A DNA stretch of 64,000 bases from Jeotgalibaca sp. MA1X17-3 (GTDB lineage: Bacteria; Bacillota; Bacilli; Lactobacillales; Aerococcaceae): assembly GCF_021513155.1 (NCBI RefSeq), contig NZ_CP090983.1, positions 1,054,001 to 1,118,000 on the forward strand, read 5' to 3'. The notes under the pieces are model-generated. The model had not been told where the DNA came from. It did no database searches and saw nothing but the letters and a program-made list of their open reading frames with translations. Below, one piece after another: positions 26,261 to 35,830 of this stretch (position 1 is the first letter of the stretch; each line of letters begins with the position of its first letter). The translations under genes were made by a program, and so were the position numbers.

Positions 26261-27607
26261 ATGAAAGTAATTAAATTTGGTGGTAGTTCATTAGCAAATG
26301 CAACGCAACTTCGTAAAGTTTTGAATATCGTAAAATCAGACCCTGAAAGAAAAATTGTAGTTGTATCTGCACCTGGAAAAAGATTTAAAGAAGATAAAAA
26401 AGTAACAGATGAATTAATTGAATTTGCTCGTTTGGTACTAAACGAAATGCCATACGAAACGATTCAAGAAGAAATTTTAAATCGGTATCGTGAAATAACA
26501 GAAGATTTAAAATTGAATTATCTTGTTATGGAAAAAATTGAAAAACATTTTGAAAAATTATTGCGAACGAACTTTGAGAGTAATAACTTATTAATAGAAG
26601 CTTTCAAAGCAAGTGGAGAAGACAATCACGCAAAATTAATTGCAGCTTTTTTAGAACAGGAAGGAATACCTGCTCGTTATATGAGTCCTCAAGATGCTGG
26701 AATATTTGTAACTAGTGAACCTGGAAATGCGACTATTTTACCTGAATCCTATAATTTTCTGAGAAGACTTCGTGAAATGGATGAAGTACTAGTTATTCCA
26801 GGATTTTTTGGATATAACGAAAGAGAAGAAATTATTACCTTTTCTCGTGGTGGATCAGATATAACTGGTGCAATTGTTGCCAATGGAGTTCAAGCCGATT
26901 TGTATGAAAATTTTACAGATGTAGATGCTATTTACGTTGCTAACCCTCACTACATACCGAATTCTAAGAAAATTAATCACTTAACTTATCGAGAAATGCG
27001 AGAACTATCTTATTCTGGATTTTCTGTATTTCATGATGAGGCTCTTCTCCCTGCTTTTAGTGGTGGGATTCCTGTTTCAGTTAAAAATACAAATAATCCA
27101 AATGGAGAAGGAACTAAAATTACTCGAACAAAACCCAAAAGTGATACGATTCTTTCAGGGATTGCAAGTTCAAGTGGTTTTATTAGTATTCATATTAGTA
27201 AATATTTGATGAATCGAGAAATAGGCTTTATTCGTAAAGTTGCTCAAATTTTTGAAGAGCTTCAATTGAATTTGGACCACATGCCATCAGGAATTGATGA
27301 AATTAATATTATTTTAAAAAGAGACCAGTTAACCCCTGGTAAACAGGCAGCATTACTTTATCGTTTGAAGAATGAATTACAATCAGATGAAGTTCGAATT
27401 CAAGCTAATGTATGTTTGGTGATGTTAGTTGGAGAAGGGATGGTTGCCTCAGTAGGAACCACAGCAACAGCTACACAGGCGCTAGCAGATGCAGGTGTTA
27501 ACTTGGTGATGATTAACCAAGGATCATCGGAAATAAGTATGATGTTTGGAATAGTGGAAACAGATGAAGAAAAAGCAGTTAAAGCGATCTATCAAGCTTT
27601 CTTTTAA
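26261..27607 (+). CDS. Aspartate kinase (monofunctional)
   Basis: 448 residues; phosphorylates aspartate at the start of the lysine/threonine/methionine/diaminopimelate route. N-terminal amino-acid kinase motif KFGGSSLAN (residues 4-12), the FSRGGSDITGA motif (about 205-215), and two C-terminal ACT domains (about 300-448; VSVGTTATATQALADAGVNL and NQGSSEISMMFGI) that carry feedback inhibition. It stands alone rather than beside asd or dapA. Terminator follows on the plus strand. Confidence 0.93.
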   Translation: MKVIKFGGSSLANATQLRKVLNIVKSDPERKIVVVSAPGKRFKEDKKVTDELIEFARLVLNEMPYETIQEEILNRYREITEDLKLNYLVMEKIEKHFEKLLRTNFESNNLLIEAFKASGEDNHAKLIAAFLEQEGIPARYMSPQDAGIFVTSEPGNATILPESYNFLRRLREMDEVLVIPGFFGYNEREEIITFSRGGSDITGAIVANGVQADLYENFTDVDAIYVANPHYIPNSKKINHLTYREMRELSYSGFSVFHDEALLPAFSGGIPVSVKNTNNPNGEGTKITRTKPKSDTILSGIASSSGFISIHISKYLMNREIGFIRKVAQIFEELQLNLDHMPSGIDEINIILKRDQLTPGKQAALLYRLKNELQSDEVRIQANVCLVMLVGEGMVASVGTTATATQALADAGVNLVMINQGSSEISMMFGIVETDEEKAVKAIYQAFF

Positions 27608-27666
27608 TATAAATGGATTATAATAGTTATTCCATTTTGTTGAAGTTGAGTTTGGACTGAAAAATT

Positions 27667-27711
27667 AAAAAAGGAATATTCTCTAAAAATTAGAGAATAT
27701 TCCTTTTTTTA
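27667..27711. terminator. Bidirectional terminator between aspartate kinase and metal ATPase genes
   Basis: Perfect stem of about 20 bp, AAGGAATATTCTCTAA with TTAGAGAATATTCCTT at its centre, flanked by A and T runs. Confidence 0.92.
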
Positions 27712-29651
27712 TTATTCAGGTATGCCTTTTGTGTTTTCTAAAACTGTAGCGGTAGTCGACTTACTTTCGACTCCCTTTACTTTTAACGGAATCAACATTC
27801 TTAATCCGTTTAAGATAACTAGGATTGTACTTCCTTCGTGTCCAATGACACCCATAGGCAAGTTGATCACTTGGAGCAGATTTGAAATGATTAAGATCGC
27901 AATTACGCTCAGAGAAAAAGTGATATTTGCAAGTGTTATTTTTCTCAGTTTTTTTGAGACTTTATAGGAATAGATTAGTAGAGATAATTTGTTTTTCATC
28001 AAAATAATTTCAGCAGTTTCCATTGCAATATCGGTTCCTTCACCAATTGCAATCCCAATGTCTGCATTTGCAAGGGCAGGTGCATCATTTACGCCATCTC
28101 CGACCATTGCGACCATCTTATACGTTTTTTGTAACTCCTTTACAATTTCTGTTTTTTCTTGGGGCATACAATTGGCACGAAATTCATCAATACCAACTAA
28201 TTCAGCAATCGTTTTAGCAGTAGCTTCATTATCACCCGTTACTAAAATAGTATGAACACCTTGAGAACGGAAGAAGTCTACCATTTCTTTTCCATCTTCC
28301 TTTGGGGTATCTAATAAAGCAAAGTAAGCAACAACGTGATGATCTTTAGAAACGAAAATGACTGTTTTTCCTTCTTCTTGAATATGTCTTACTTCTTTCA
28401 AAAGAGCTTGTTTCTCAGAAGTTTCATTTAAAACAAAATCACCTTTTCCGATATTCCAAATACTACCATCAACTTCACCAGATAAACCAGATCCGGTAAT
28501 GTCTCTAATATTTTCCATAGGTACTTTGACATAAGATTGACTATTTACATAATTTACTAAGGCAGTAGCAATAGGGTGGGTGGAACGATGCTCTAGTTCT
28601 TCTACAATTCCCAATACATATTCCTTTTCAAATTGTTCATCAATGAAATGTTCTGTAACGCGAAGTTTACCTTCTGTAAGGGTACCCGTTTTATCAAAGG
28701 CAATACAATCAATTTGACCAAAGTTTTCAATCGCTACTCCCCTTTAAAAAGGATTCCTCTCTTTGCAGTATTACTAATTGCAGAAAGGGTAGCGGGAGAA
28801 GCTGAAGCTACAAGAGCACATGGAGAAGCGACAGTTAGTAGAACCATTCCACGATAGAACGATTCATTCCATCCCCATTGCATCCCAAAATAGAAGATAG
28901 CAATCATAATGGGGACAAAAGTTAAAACAATTTTTACATATGTATCTTCGATTCGGTTGATAAAACTTGCTGTTTGCGAAGGAGTTGTTTGTGCCTCTTC
29001 CACCATGCGAATAATCTTTGCAAAAAGAGTATCTTCAGAACCTTTCGTCACTTCAATTACTAATGGTTCGAATAGATTAATGGTACTACCAAAAACATCA
29101 TCTCCAACAATTTTTTCACTAGGAACGGACTCTCCAGTAATAGCAGATTCATTGATTAAAGCTCTTCCAGATAAAATTTCTCCATCAATTGGAATACTTT
29201 CTCCTTTAGAGACTAATACTTTATCACCAATAGAAAGGTCTTTAACAGATACTGTTTCAAGATCTCCATTTATCTTGTATCTTTTTGCAATGGTGGGGAC
29301 GACATTTAGAAGAGAAGAAATAGCTTCTGTACTTTTGTTGGTAGCATATTCTTCCATTGAACCAGATAGAGAAAAAATGAAAATTAATAAGGCACCTTCT
29401 AACCAGTAACCAATTATTGATGCTCCTAAAGCTGCTAGAACCATTAATATGTCTACGTTCAAATGTTTATTTTCAAAGGTATCCTTGATTCCTTCAACTG
29501 CTTGATAATATCCTCCAATTAAGAAAGATAAAATAAATATAAGGATGGAAGGAAGACCGATATCTTGAGATTGTAAAATAATTCCCAAAGTAATTAAAAT
29601 TCCACTAATTAAAGTAGCTACCATTGGTTTATTTTTATGTAGTACCTTCAT
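27712..29651 (-). pseudogene. P1B-4 type heavy-metal ATPase (Fe/Co/Zn efflux class), one frameshift
   Basis: A metal-exporting P-type ATPase of about 646 residues when joined. The start is ATG 29649-29651 (AAGGAG upstream). Motifs: TGES (actuator), SPC in VASPCALVASASPATL, the phosphorylation site DKTGTLTEGK, HP in STHPIATALV, GDGVNDAPAL, and HEGST in the last helices. SPC plus HEG defines the P1B-4 group (PfeT, FrvA, PmtA, CzcP). No N-terminal Cys-rich metal-binding domain is present. Frame is lost at G4 (plus 28739-28742 as C4); one more base gives KGGVAIENFGQIDCIAFDKT. Probable homopolymer error. Confidence 0.9.
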
Positions 29652-29752
29652 GTTTAAAACTCCTTTTTTTATATAATAATAGAACACTCTTTCGCTATCT
29701 ATAAGATACCACTTTAAAAAGCTAGATTGTATTAATTACAATCAAAAACAAA

Positions 29753-29767
29753 TGACTATCATTCTCA
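29753..29767 (-). promoter_or_regulatory. Fur/PerR-like inverted repeat upstream of the metal ATPase gene
   Basis: Minus strand TGAGAATGATAGTCA fits the 7-1-7 Fur consensus (TGATAATNATTATCA) at 11 of 14 defined positions. It is about 100 nt upstream of the ATPase start. P1B-4 iron exporters in Listeria and Bacillus are under Fur/PerR control, which makes the match meaningful, but it is imperfect. Confidence 0.45.
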
Positions 29768-29922
29768 ATTACAATAAGTTGTTCACATTTACATAAAAGG
29801 CTTATAAAATAAAAGGCGAAATGAAAGGTGATAAATAGAAATAAAGACAACTGTATGGTATATTGAAGAAGAAGATAATAGAAAATGAATGAAATAATAA
29901 CTAGAAAAAGGTGGAGTTATAC

Positions 29923-30429
29923 ATGTTCAATTTTTTTAAAAAAGATAAAAAAGAACAAAATGGACTATTAGAAAAGAAAAACCTATATTCTCCAGTAAAT
30001 GGTAAAATAATTCCGGTATCTGAAGTAGCTGATCCAGTCTTTTCACAAAAAATGATGGGAGACGGTTATGCAGTAATTCCAACAGATGGAAATATTTACT
30101 CACCAGCAGATGGAGAAATTTTAAGTGTATTCCCAACCAAACACGCAATTGGAATCCAATTGGAAGATGGACTAGAACTTTTAGTTCATATGGGCTTAGA
30201 TACAGTTGAGTTAAATGGGAAACCGTTTGAAACCCATGTAAAAGAAGGAGATAAAGTAACAGCAGAAACATTAATTGCTACTTGTGACTTGGATGCTCTA
30301 GCAGAAGCTGGAAAAAATAATGCGATGGTTGTAGTAATTACGAATATGGATAAAGTAAAAGAATTAACAATGAATATGGAAGGGCAAGTTCAAGCCCACG
30401 ATGTAGTCGGAAGCGTACAACCAAAATAA
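29923..30429 (+). CDS. crr: PTS glucose-type IIA protein (EIIA-Glc/Crr-like), stand-alone
   Basis: 168 residues. Contains the EIIA-Glc core with SPVNGKIIPVSEVADPVFSQ, an accessory histidine in PTKHAIGIQ, and the phosphorylated histidine in LVHMGLDTVELNGKPFE (about residue 88). It accepts phosphate from HPr for one or more sugar permeases that lack their own IIA. No permease is adjacent, so it is an orphan. ATG 29923 chosen with AAGGTGGAG upstream; an in-frame start at 29911 is less likely. A terminator follows. Confidence 0.92.
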   Translation: MFNFFKKDKKEQNGLLEKKNLYSPVNGKIIPVSEVADPVFSQKMMGDGYAVIPTDGNIYSPADGEILSVFPTKHAIGIQLEDGLELLVHMGLDTVELNGKPFETHVKEGDKVTAETLIATCDLDALAEAGKNNAMVVVITNMDKVKELTMNMEGQVQAHDVVGSVQPK

Positions 30430-30444
30430 AATCAACAACCATAA

Positions 30445-30490
30445 ATAGGAGCGGACCGAGGGAATACCTCAGTCTGCTCCTGTTTTTTAT
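30445..30490. terminator. Terminator after the PTS IIA gene
   Basis: Stem AGGAGCGGACCGAGG (30447-30461) with CCTCAGTCTGCTCCT (30467-30481), two mismatches, followed by GTTTTTTA. Confidence 0.85.
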
Positions 30491-30510
30491 TTTTATCTAG
30501 TAAATAAATC

Positions 30511-31542
30511 TTACCATGTTACGCAAACACACTCAGGAGCATATACATCTTTTTGTAACAGTGACAATTTTCCGCTCAAACTGTCCCGTTTAAATAAAGT
30601 AAGGTTATCAGAGTCTTGATGTCCAACAACTATAAAAGCATCATTCGGTGATAAACCAAAATCTCTGGGAGTATGACCTTCACTAGGAATGATTTCAACT
30701 AATGAAAGAGTTTGGTCGATATCTGAAACTTTAAAGACAGCAATAGAGTCATGCCCACGATTAGAAGAATATACATATTTACCATCTTTCGACACGCGAA
30801 TAGCGGCGCCACTATTAAATGAGGTATGAGTAGAAGGGATGGTTGAAATACGATCAAGGAGGGTGAAACTTCCATCGAGACGATTGTACGTTAATACCTC
30901 GACTTCGCTGCTCAATTCTCCTAGTAAATAAACGATCGAACTGTTTGGATGGAACACAAGATGTCTTGGTCCTGTTCCTGGTTTAGCTGTATAACGAGAT
31001 ACTTCTGTCAAAGTACCATCATTAGCGACTTCGTAACTGTATACTTCATCGGTACCTAAATCACATACTAACAAGTATTTATTATCTGGGGATAAGGCCG
31101 CATAATGAACATGAGATGCTGCTTGATTTTCATGGACACTGCTTCCTTTGTGATAGATTCGATCGCGCAGGATTAGTGAATGATCTTCCATCTCTTGATA
31201 GACAGAAACGAACCCTTCATGATAGCTTGCAGTGAAAATGAAATTTCTTTCTGCATCATAAGAGATATAACAAGGAGGAATATTTTCAGAGGAGTTTACC
31301 GCTCTTTTTTTATATGTACCATCTGAGTTTCGCCCGTAAGAAATTACACCCGCACCATTTTCTTCTTTGTAAACAGAAAAAAGAGATTGTTTGTCAGCTG
31401 ATAGGGTAAGGTAAGTAGGGGATTCCACTTCATCAACCAGCTTGTAATTTTTTAATCGTCCTTTTGTAGTATCTAAAGTAATTTGATGAATACCTGTACT
31501 TTCTTTTCTAGTATAAGATCCTAAATATATTGTTTGTTCCAA
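30511..31542 (-). CDS. pgl: Lactonase family protein (6-phosphogluconolactonase-like, seven-bladed propeller)
   Basis: 343 residues, the usual length for the YkgB/Pgl beta-propeller family that hydrolyses 6-phosphogluconolactone in the pentose phosphate route. Recurrent blade motifs are visible (LSADKQSLFSVYKEENGAGV, AALSPDNKYLLVCDLGTDEV, GTGPRHLVFHPNSSIVYLLG, RVSKDGKYVYSSNRGHDSIA, GHTPRDFGLSPNDAFIVVGH). The start ATG 31540-31542 follows GGAGG. Lactonase specificity is by family; other sugar lactones are possible. Confidence 0.86.
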   Translation of the reverse strand: MEQTIYLGSYTRKESTGIHQITLDTTKGRLKNYKLVDEVESPTYLTLSADKQSLFSVYKEENGAGVISYGRNSDGTYKKRAVNSSENIPPCYISYDAERNFIFTASYHEGFVSVYQEMEDHSLILRDRIYHKGSSVHENQAASHVHYAALSPDNKYLLVCDLGTDEVYSYEVANDGTLTEVSRYTAKPGTGPRHLVFHPNSSIVYLLGELSSEVEVLTYNRLDGSFTLLDRISTIPSTHTSFNSGAAIRVSKDGKYVYSSNRGHDSIAVFKVSDIDQTLSLVEIIPSEGHTPRDFGLSPNDAFIVVGHQDSDNLTLFKRDSLSGKLSLLQKDVYAPECVCVTW

Positions 31543-31717
31543 TCGTATTTCCTCCTTTAATTATATAAAAATATTCTTTGTCTTTAGTATATCAAATAAG
31601 TGAAAATAATTCTTTTGTAAACTTTTATTTAGGAAATGAGAAGAGGTTTAGTATAGTAGAAAGCAGTACATATGCTAGAATAGAGTATGAATAAAAGAAA
31701 AAGGGGAGTCATTAATA

Positions 31718-32080
31718 ATGAAAAGTATAATTACACATATTGGGAAAGATGCTATTGATAAAAAGGAACCTATTCTGGTTTTATTTGGAGAAGAAGCTTC
31801 ATCTGCAATTAAAAATGTCTCCATTTTACAATCATTTGAAGAGGTAGACCAAACGATACATTTAAATGAAAATGATCAAATTATGTTTGGGAATCAAGTC
31901 TATACCGTTAATCATGTAGGGAAAAATGTAGATGCAAATTTACAATCACTAGGTCATGTTACCCTTGTTTTTAAAGAATTTAATCAAGAAAACTTTTTAG
32001 AAACAAGTGTATATGTATCTCCTTATGAGTTACCTGAATTATCGGAAGAGATGGAGATCCAATATATTTCTAAACAATAG
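31718..32080 (+). CDS. PTS glucitol/sorbitol-type IIA protein, orphan
   Basis: 120 residues, matching the GutB/SrlB IIA family: ITHIGKDAID at the N-terminus, VLFGEEA, and QVYTVNHVGKNVDANLQSLGHVTLVFKEF. No IIB or IIC sorbitol subunits and no sorbitol dehydrogenase are nearby, so its transport role is doubtful; a regulatory or orphan function is possible. It lies 21 nt upstream of the AI-2E-family gene and is likely in one operon with it. AAAGGGGAG precedes the start. Confidence 0.82.
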   Translation: MKSIITHIGKDAIDKKEPILVLFGEEASSAIKNVSILQSFEEVDQTIHLNENDQIMFGNQVYTVNHVGKNVDANLQSLGHVTLVFKEFNQENFLETSVYVSPYELPELSEEMEIQYISKQ

Positions 32081-32101
32081 GCGAAAGAGAAGTGAGTTCA
32101 A

Positions 32102-33322
32102 ATGGATAAAAATCCAAAACGATATCGGAGTCAGTATCGAGCATCTTGGTTTGATAAATTAATCTTAAACAATAAATTTGTAATGGGATTATTAATTATT
32201 TTGTTACTATTATTAATTATATTTGTTTTTTCGAAAATTGCGTATCTATTTACACCTCTAGGAAGTTTCTTTAGTATTTTAGGTTTTCCTTTAATATTGG
32301 GAGGAATTCTTTACTATTTAATGAACCCACTTGTGAACTGGCTGCAAAAAAAGGGGATTAAGCGTGTATGGTCTATTGGGCTAACTTTCGTTGGATTACT
32401 TCTTCTTATTATTTGGGGGATTATTATTTTAATTCCAGTTATCCAAGAACAAACCATTGGAATTATTGAAGATCTTCCACTGTATTGGAAAAAAATTAAC
32501 GATATGCTTTTAGGATTATTTGAGTATGACTGGTTTCGTTCTATTCAAGAACAAATTAGTCAAATCAATTCGACGATTGTTGATTCGGTTACCAACTGGG
32601 CGAATGATATTCTTTCGAATACGGTAACAGGTCTTGGGAGTGTCTTTGGAGTCGTAACAAACGTATTTGTTGGATTAGTAACCATGCCTATTCTACTTTA
32701 TTACCTATTAAAAGATGGAGAAAAAATTCCCCACATCGTTCTTTCCATCATTCCTACCAAACACCGTAAGTCTGTTCGAACGCTACTGACAAAAATTAAT
32801 TTACAAATTAGTCAATATGTTCGTAGCCAAATTATGGTAGCTATTTCAGTAGGAATTATGTTTGTAATTGGTTATTCAATTATTGGACTTAATTATGGAA
32901 TTGTTCTTGGAATTTTAGCAGGTTTTTTAAATGTCATTCCTTACATTGGTTCATTTCTAGCAATGGTTCCTGCCATCATCATAGCGGTTGTTCATTCACC
33001 ATTTATGCTATTACAAGTTTTGATTGTATTTGCTATTGAACAATTTATTGAAGGAAGAGTAATTTCACCACAAATACTAGGAAGTAATCTTTCTATTCAT
33101 CCAGTTACGATTATTATGGTCTTATTAACTGCTGGAAAAATATTTGGATTAGCAGGTTTTGTAATTGGAATTCCAGGATATGCCGTTTTAAAAGTTGTGT
33201 TTATTCATGTGTTCGAGTGGTACAAAGATTACTCTGGACTGTATCATGAGGAACCTCCTTATGATGAAGAAGTAATTTTATCTGACACAGAAGGAAATGA
33301 CGAAGCAGTAGTTTCTGAATAA
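32102..33322 (+). CDS. AI-2E family transporter
   Basis: 406 residues, integral membrane protein with about eight helices. Typical segments: an N-terminal pair of helices, PILLYYLLKDGEKIPHIVLS in the middle, and the C-terminal block LAGFLNVIPYIGSFLAMVPAIIIA, QFIEGRVISPQILGSNLSIHPVT. The family name comes from an E. coli protein linked to autoinducer-2 export, but members also include Na+/H+ exchangers, so substrate is open. Acidic C-terminal tail. Terminator follows. Confidence 0.87.
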   Translation: MDKNPKRYRSQYRASWFDKLILNNKFVMGLLIILLLLLIIFVFSKIAYLFTPLGSFFSILGFPLILGGILYYLMNPLVNWLQKKGIKRVWSIGLTFVGLLLLIIWGIIILIPVIQEQTIGIIEDLPLYWKKINDMLLGLFEYDWFRSIQEQISQINSTIVDSVTNWANDILSNTVTGLGSVFGVVTNVFVGLVTMPILLYYLLKDGEKIPHIVLSIIPTKHRKSVRTLLTKINLQISQYVRSQIMVAISVGIMFVIGYSIIGLNYGIVLGILAGFLNVIPYIGSFLAMVPAIIIAVVHSPFMLLQVLIVFAIEQFIEGRVISPQILGSNLSIHPVTIIMVLLTAGKIFGLAGFVIGIPGYAVLKVVFIHVFEWYKDYSGLYHEEPPYDEEVILSDTEGNDEAVVSE

Positions 33323-33331
33323 ATATATTTT

Positions 33332-33368
33332 AAAAAAGGAAGTAGGGGATAATCCTACTTCCTTTTTT
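33332..33368 (+). terminator. Terminator after the AI-2E family gene
   Basis: Perfect stem AAAAAGGAAGTAGG (33333-33346) with CCTACTTCCTTTTT (33354-33367), loop GGATAAT, T run. Confidence 0.9.
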
Positions 33369-33381
33369 TGAGACAAAAAAA

Positions 33382-33437
33382 TTGACATGTATGACAGGCT
33401 GTCATATACTTTCAAAATATAAGTGACAACCTGTCAC
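33382..33437 (+). promoter_or_regulatory. Promoter with twin operators of the TetR/ABC exporter operon
   Basis: TTGACA (33382-33387) and TATACT (33405-33410), 17-nt spacing. Two copies of TGACA-N3-TGTCA: the first is part of TATGACAG-G-CTGTCATA (33390-33406) between -35 and -10, the second is GTGACA-ACC-TGTCAC (33423-33437) just past the likely start point. They are probably bound by the adjacent TetR protein. Confidence 0.82.
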
Positions 33438-33458
33438 AAATAAAAGGGAGGTGTCCAT

Positions 33459-34103
33459 ATGCCCAAAAAAACATTTTTTAATTTATCAAAGGAAAAACAA
33501 AAACGATTACTAGATGCAGCGTATAAAGAATTTTCAAACGTCCCAATAGAAGATACTTCTATTAATGTGATTATACAAGATGCTGATATTTCAAGAGGAA
33601 GTTTTTATCAGTACTTTGAGGACAAAGATGATCTCTATTCGTATTGTCTAGATTTACTACGTGAGAATCAATTTGTTCAAGTTGAGAATTGTTTTAAAAA
33701 TGTAGATGGTAAATTATTTATTGGTTTGTTTGATGTTTTTGACTATTTTTATCAGCACTTTTTTAAGGAAGAACATCAAAAGTTTTATCATCAGCTTTTT
33801 TGTAATTTAACGTATCAAAGAAGTAAGGATTTTTATAAGCAAGAGGAAAATAAACATCCATTTAGCTTGTTTGAAAGGATTGCAGAAGGTATTGATTATA
33901 GTGATTTAGTATTGGAATCAAAATCAGAAATAGTAGAACTATTAAAGTTCTTTTTTGAAATTATGCATGGGACAATCTCTCAAGTTTTCTCACAAAATTT
34001 GTCTGAAAAAAAAGCGTATGATTTAATGAGGAAGAAATTAATGTGGTTATCAAATGGAATTTCAAAAGAAAAAACAATGAATATGGAGGAAACACTACGA
34101 TGA
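33459..34103 (+). CDS. TetR/AcrR family transcriptional regulator
   Basis: 214 residues. N-terminal helix-turn-helix typical of TetR (RLLDAAYKEFSNVPIEDTSI, IQDADISRGSFYQYFEDKDD, about residues 12-53) and a helical ligand-binding domain. It sits directly upstream of, and overlaps by 4 nt, the two ABC exporter genes, and the promoter has paired operators; local autorepression relieved by an exported drug is the likely logic. Ligand unknown. AAGGGAGGTG ribosome site upstream. Confidence 0.9.
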   Translation: MPKKTFFNLSKEKQKRLLDAAYKEFSNVPIEDTSINVIIQDADISRGSFYQYFEDKDDLYSYCLDLLRENQFVQVENCFKNVDGKLFIGLFDVFDYFYQHFFKEEHQKFYHQLFCNLTYQRSKDFYKQEENKHPFSLFERIAEGIDYSDLVLESKSEIVELLKFFFEIMHGTISQVFSQNLSEKKAYDLMRKKLMWLSNGISKEKTMNMEETLR

Positions 34104-35830
34104 TCCAACTTGGAAAAAGAATATCTTGGAAAGCTTTTTTAGGTTCTGTGCTTTTCATTATCATTCAAGTTTTTGCTGAATTAAATTTACCGAATATGAC
34201 CTCCAATATTATTAACGAGGGAATTGCAAAAGGAAATATAGAATATATATGGCGAACTGGATTTATAATGCTGCTACTTACTCTAGTCACGATTACGGCT
34301 GCGATTATAAGCGTATATATTTCCGCCAGAGAAGCACAAAGAATCGGTCGAGAAGTAAGAGGGGATGTTTATCGGAAAATAATTAATCTTTCTAAAGATA
34401 AAATAGATACTGTGGGGACGGCATCATTAATTACTCGTACAACCAATGATGTAGAACAAATTCAAATGGTTGTAATGATGTTTTTACGTTTAATGATGTT
34501 TGCACCTATTATGGGGATTGGAGCAGCAGTTCTTTCATACTCTAAAAGTCCCTCACTATCACGCGTATTCCTTATCTCAATCCCGGTTTTAATAACATTA
34601 CTTTCAGTTGTTATGTTTTCAGCAATACCGTTATTTAAAAAGATTCAAAAGAAAACAGATAAATTGAATTTAATCTTCCGGGAAGGTTTAACGGGTGTAC
34701 GTGTTATACGTGCATTCAATAAAAGCACGTATGAGGAAGAACGTTTTTCTGAAGCCAATGAAAGTTTCAAAAAGAATAATATTAAAGCATTTTCTATTGT
34801 TAGCTTATTAAGTCCACTAATGACACTAGTTTTAAGTGGTACAAATATCGCTATTATTTGGATGGGTGGACAATTTATTTCAGTGGGGAATTTGTCAGTA
34901 GGAGATTTAGTTGCTTTTATAAACTATTCATTTATGCTTTTATTTAGTTTCTTAATGACTACGATGATTCTTACGATGATTCCTCGTGCTCAAGTTTCAG
35001 CTAATCGAATCAATGACGTATTAGCGATGGAAAGTACCATTCAAGATGGAAAAATTTCTTTTAGCGACACTCAATCCAAAAAATTACGAAGTGAACTAGA
35101 ATTCAAAAAAGTATCCTATCGATTCTTGGGTGCTGAATTGGACACAGTGAAAGATATTAATTTTGATGTCCGAGCAGGACAAACTCTCGCTATTATTGGT
35201 GGAACAGGTTCTGGGAAGACAACAATTGCCAATCTAATCATGAGGTTCTATGATCCTACGGAAGGTGCAGTCCTGTTAAATGATGTTAACCTGACTGATT
35301 TAGAACAATACTCAATAAGAGAAAGTATAGGATATGTCCCTCAAAAAGCAAATCTATTTTCAGGAACGATTCGTGAAAATATACAATTCGGTAAAAAGAA
35401 TGCAACAGATAAAGAAATTTGGAAAGCCCTAGATACCGCACAAGCGAAAGATTTTGTCTCGAAAATGGAGGATGGTTTAGATTCTCGAGTAGAGCAAGGT
35501 GGATCCAACTTTTCTGGAGGCCAAAAACAGAGATTGTGTATCGCGCGTGCCATTATTAAAAATCCGGAAATTTATCTCTTCGATGATAGTTTTTCAGCAC
35601 TTGATTACAAAACTGATGCCGCTTTACGCAAGCAGTTGAAATCTGAAACAGACGATGCAATCGTTGTAATTATTGCACAGAGAGTTAGTACCATTATGGA
35701 TGCAGATGTCATTGTTGTGTTAGATAATGGAAATGTTGTCGGTAAAGGTACTCATGAAGAATTGAAAAATTCTAATGTAACTTATCAAGAAATTCTTGAA
35801 TCACAATTTAAGGAAGGTGAAGGGGAATGA
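34100..35830 (+). CDS. ABC exporter subunit A (LmrC/EfrA/BmrC-like), degenerate ATP site
   Basis: 576 residues from ATG 34100 (GGAGGAAA upstream, overlaps tetR as ATGA). Six transmembrane helices in the first ~320 residues, then an NBD with Walker A GGTGSGKTT (about 368-376), Q-loop YVPQKANLFSG, signature FSGGQKQRL and Walker B IYLFDDSFSALD. The catalytic Glu after Walker B is Asp (FDDS), the hallmark of the degenerate half of heterodimeric multidrug exporters. Acts with the next gene product. Substrates are unknown. Confidence 0.92.
   Translation: MIQLGKRISWKAFLGSVLFIIIQVFAELNLPNMTSNIINEGIAKGNIEYIWRTGFIMLLLTLVTITAAIISVYISAREAQRIGREVRGDVYRKIINLSKDKIDTVGTASLITRTTNDVEQIQMVVMMFLRLMMFAPIMGIGAAVLSYSKSPSLSRVFLISIPVLITLLSVVMFSAIPLFKKIQKKTDKLNLIFREGLTGVRVIRAFNKSTYEEERFSEANESFKKNNIKAFSIVSLLSPLMTLVLSGTNIAIIWMGGQFISVGNLSVGDLVAFINYSFMLLFSFLMTTMILTMIPRAQVSANRINDVLAMESTIQDGKISFSDTQSKKLRSELEFKKVSYRFLGAELDTVKDINFDVRAGQTLAIIGGTGSGKTTIANLIMRFYDPTEGAVLLNDVNLTDLEQYSIRESIGYVPQKANLFSGTIRENIQFGKKNATDKEIWKALDTAQAKDFVSKMEDGLDSRVEQGGSNFSGGQKQRLCIARAIIKNPEIYLFDDSFSALDYKTDAALRKQLKSETDDAIVVIIAQRVSTIMDADVIVVLDNGNVVGKGTHEELKNSNVTYQEILESQFKEGEGE

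Noticed and set aside
28909..29409. 166-codon plus-strand frame
   Set aside because: Shadow of the metal ATPase gene, whose minus-strand translation holds the TGES and membrane motifs.
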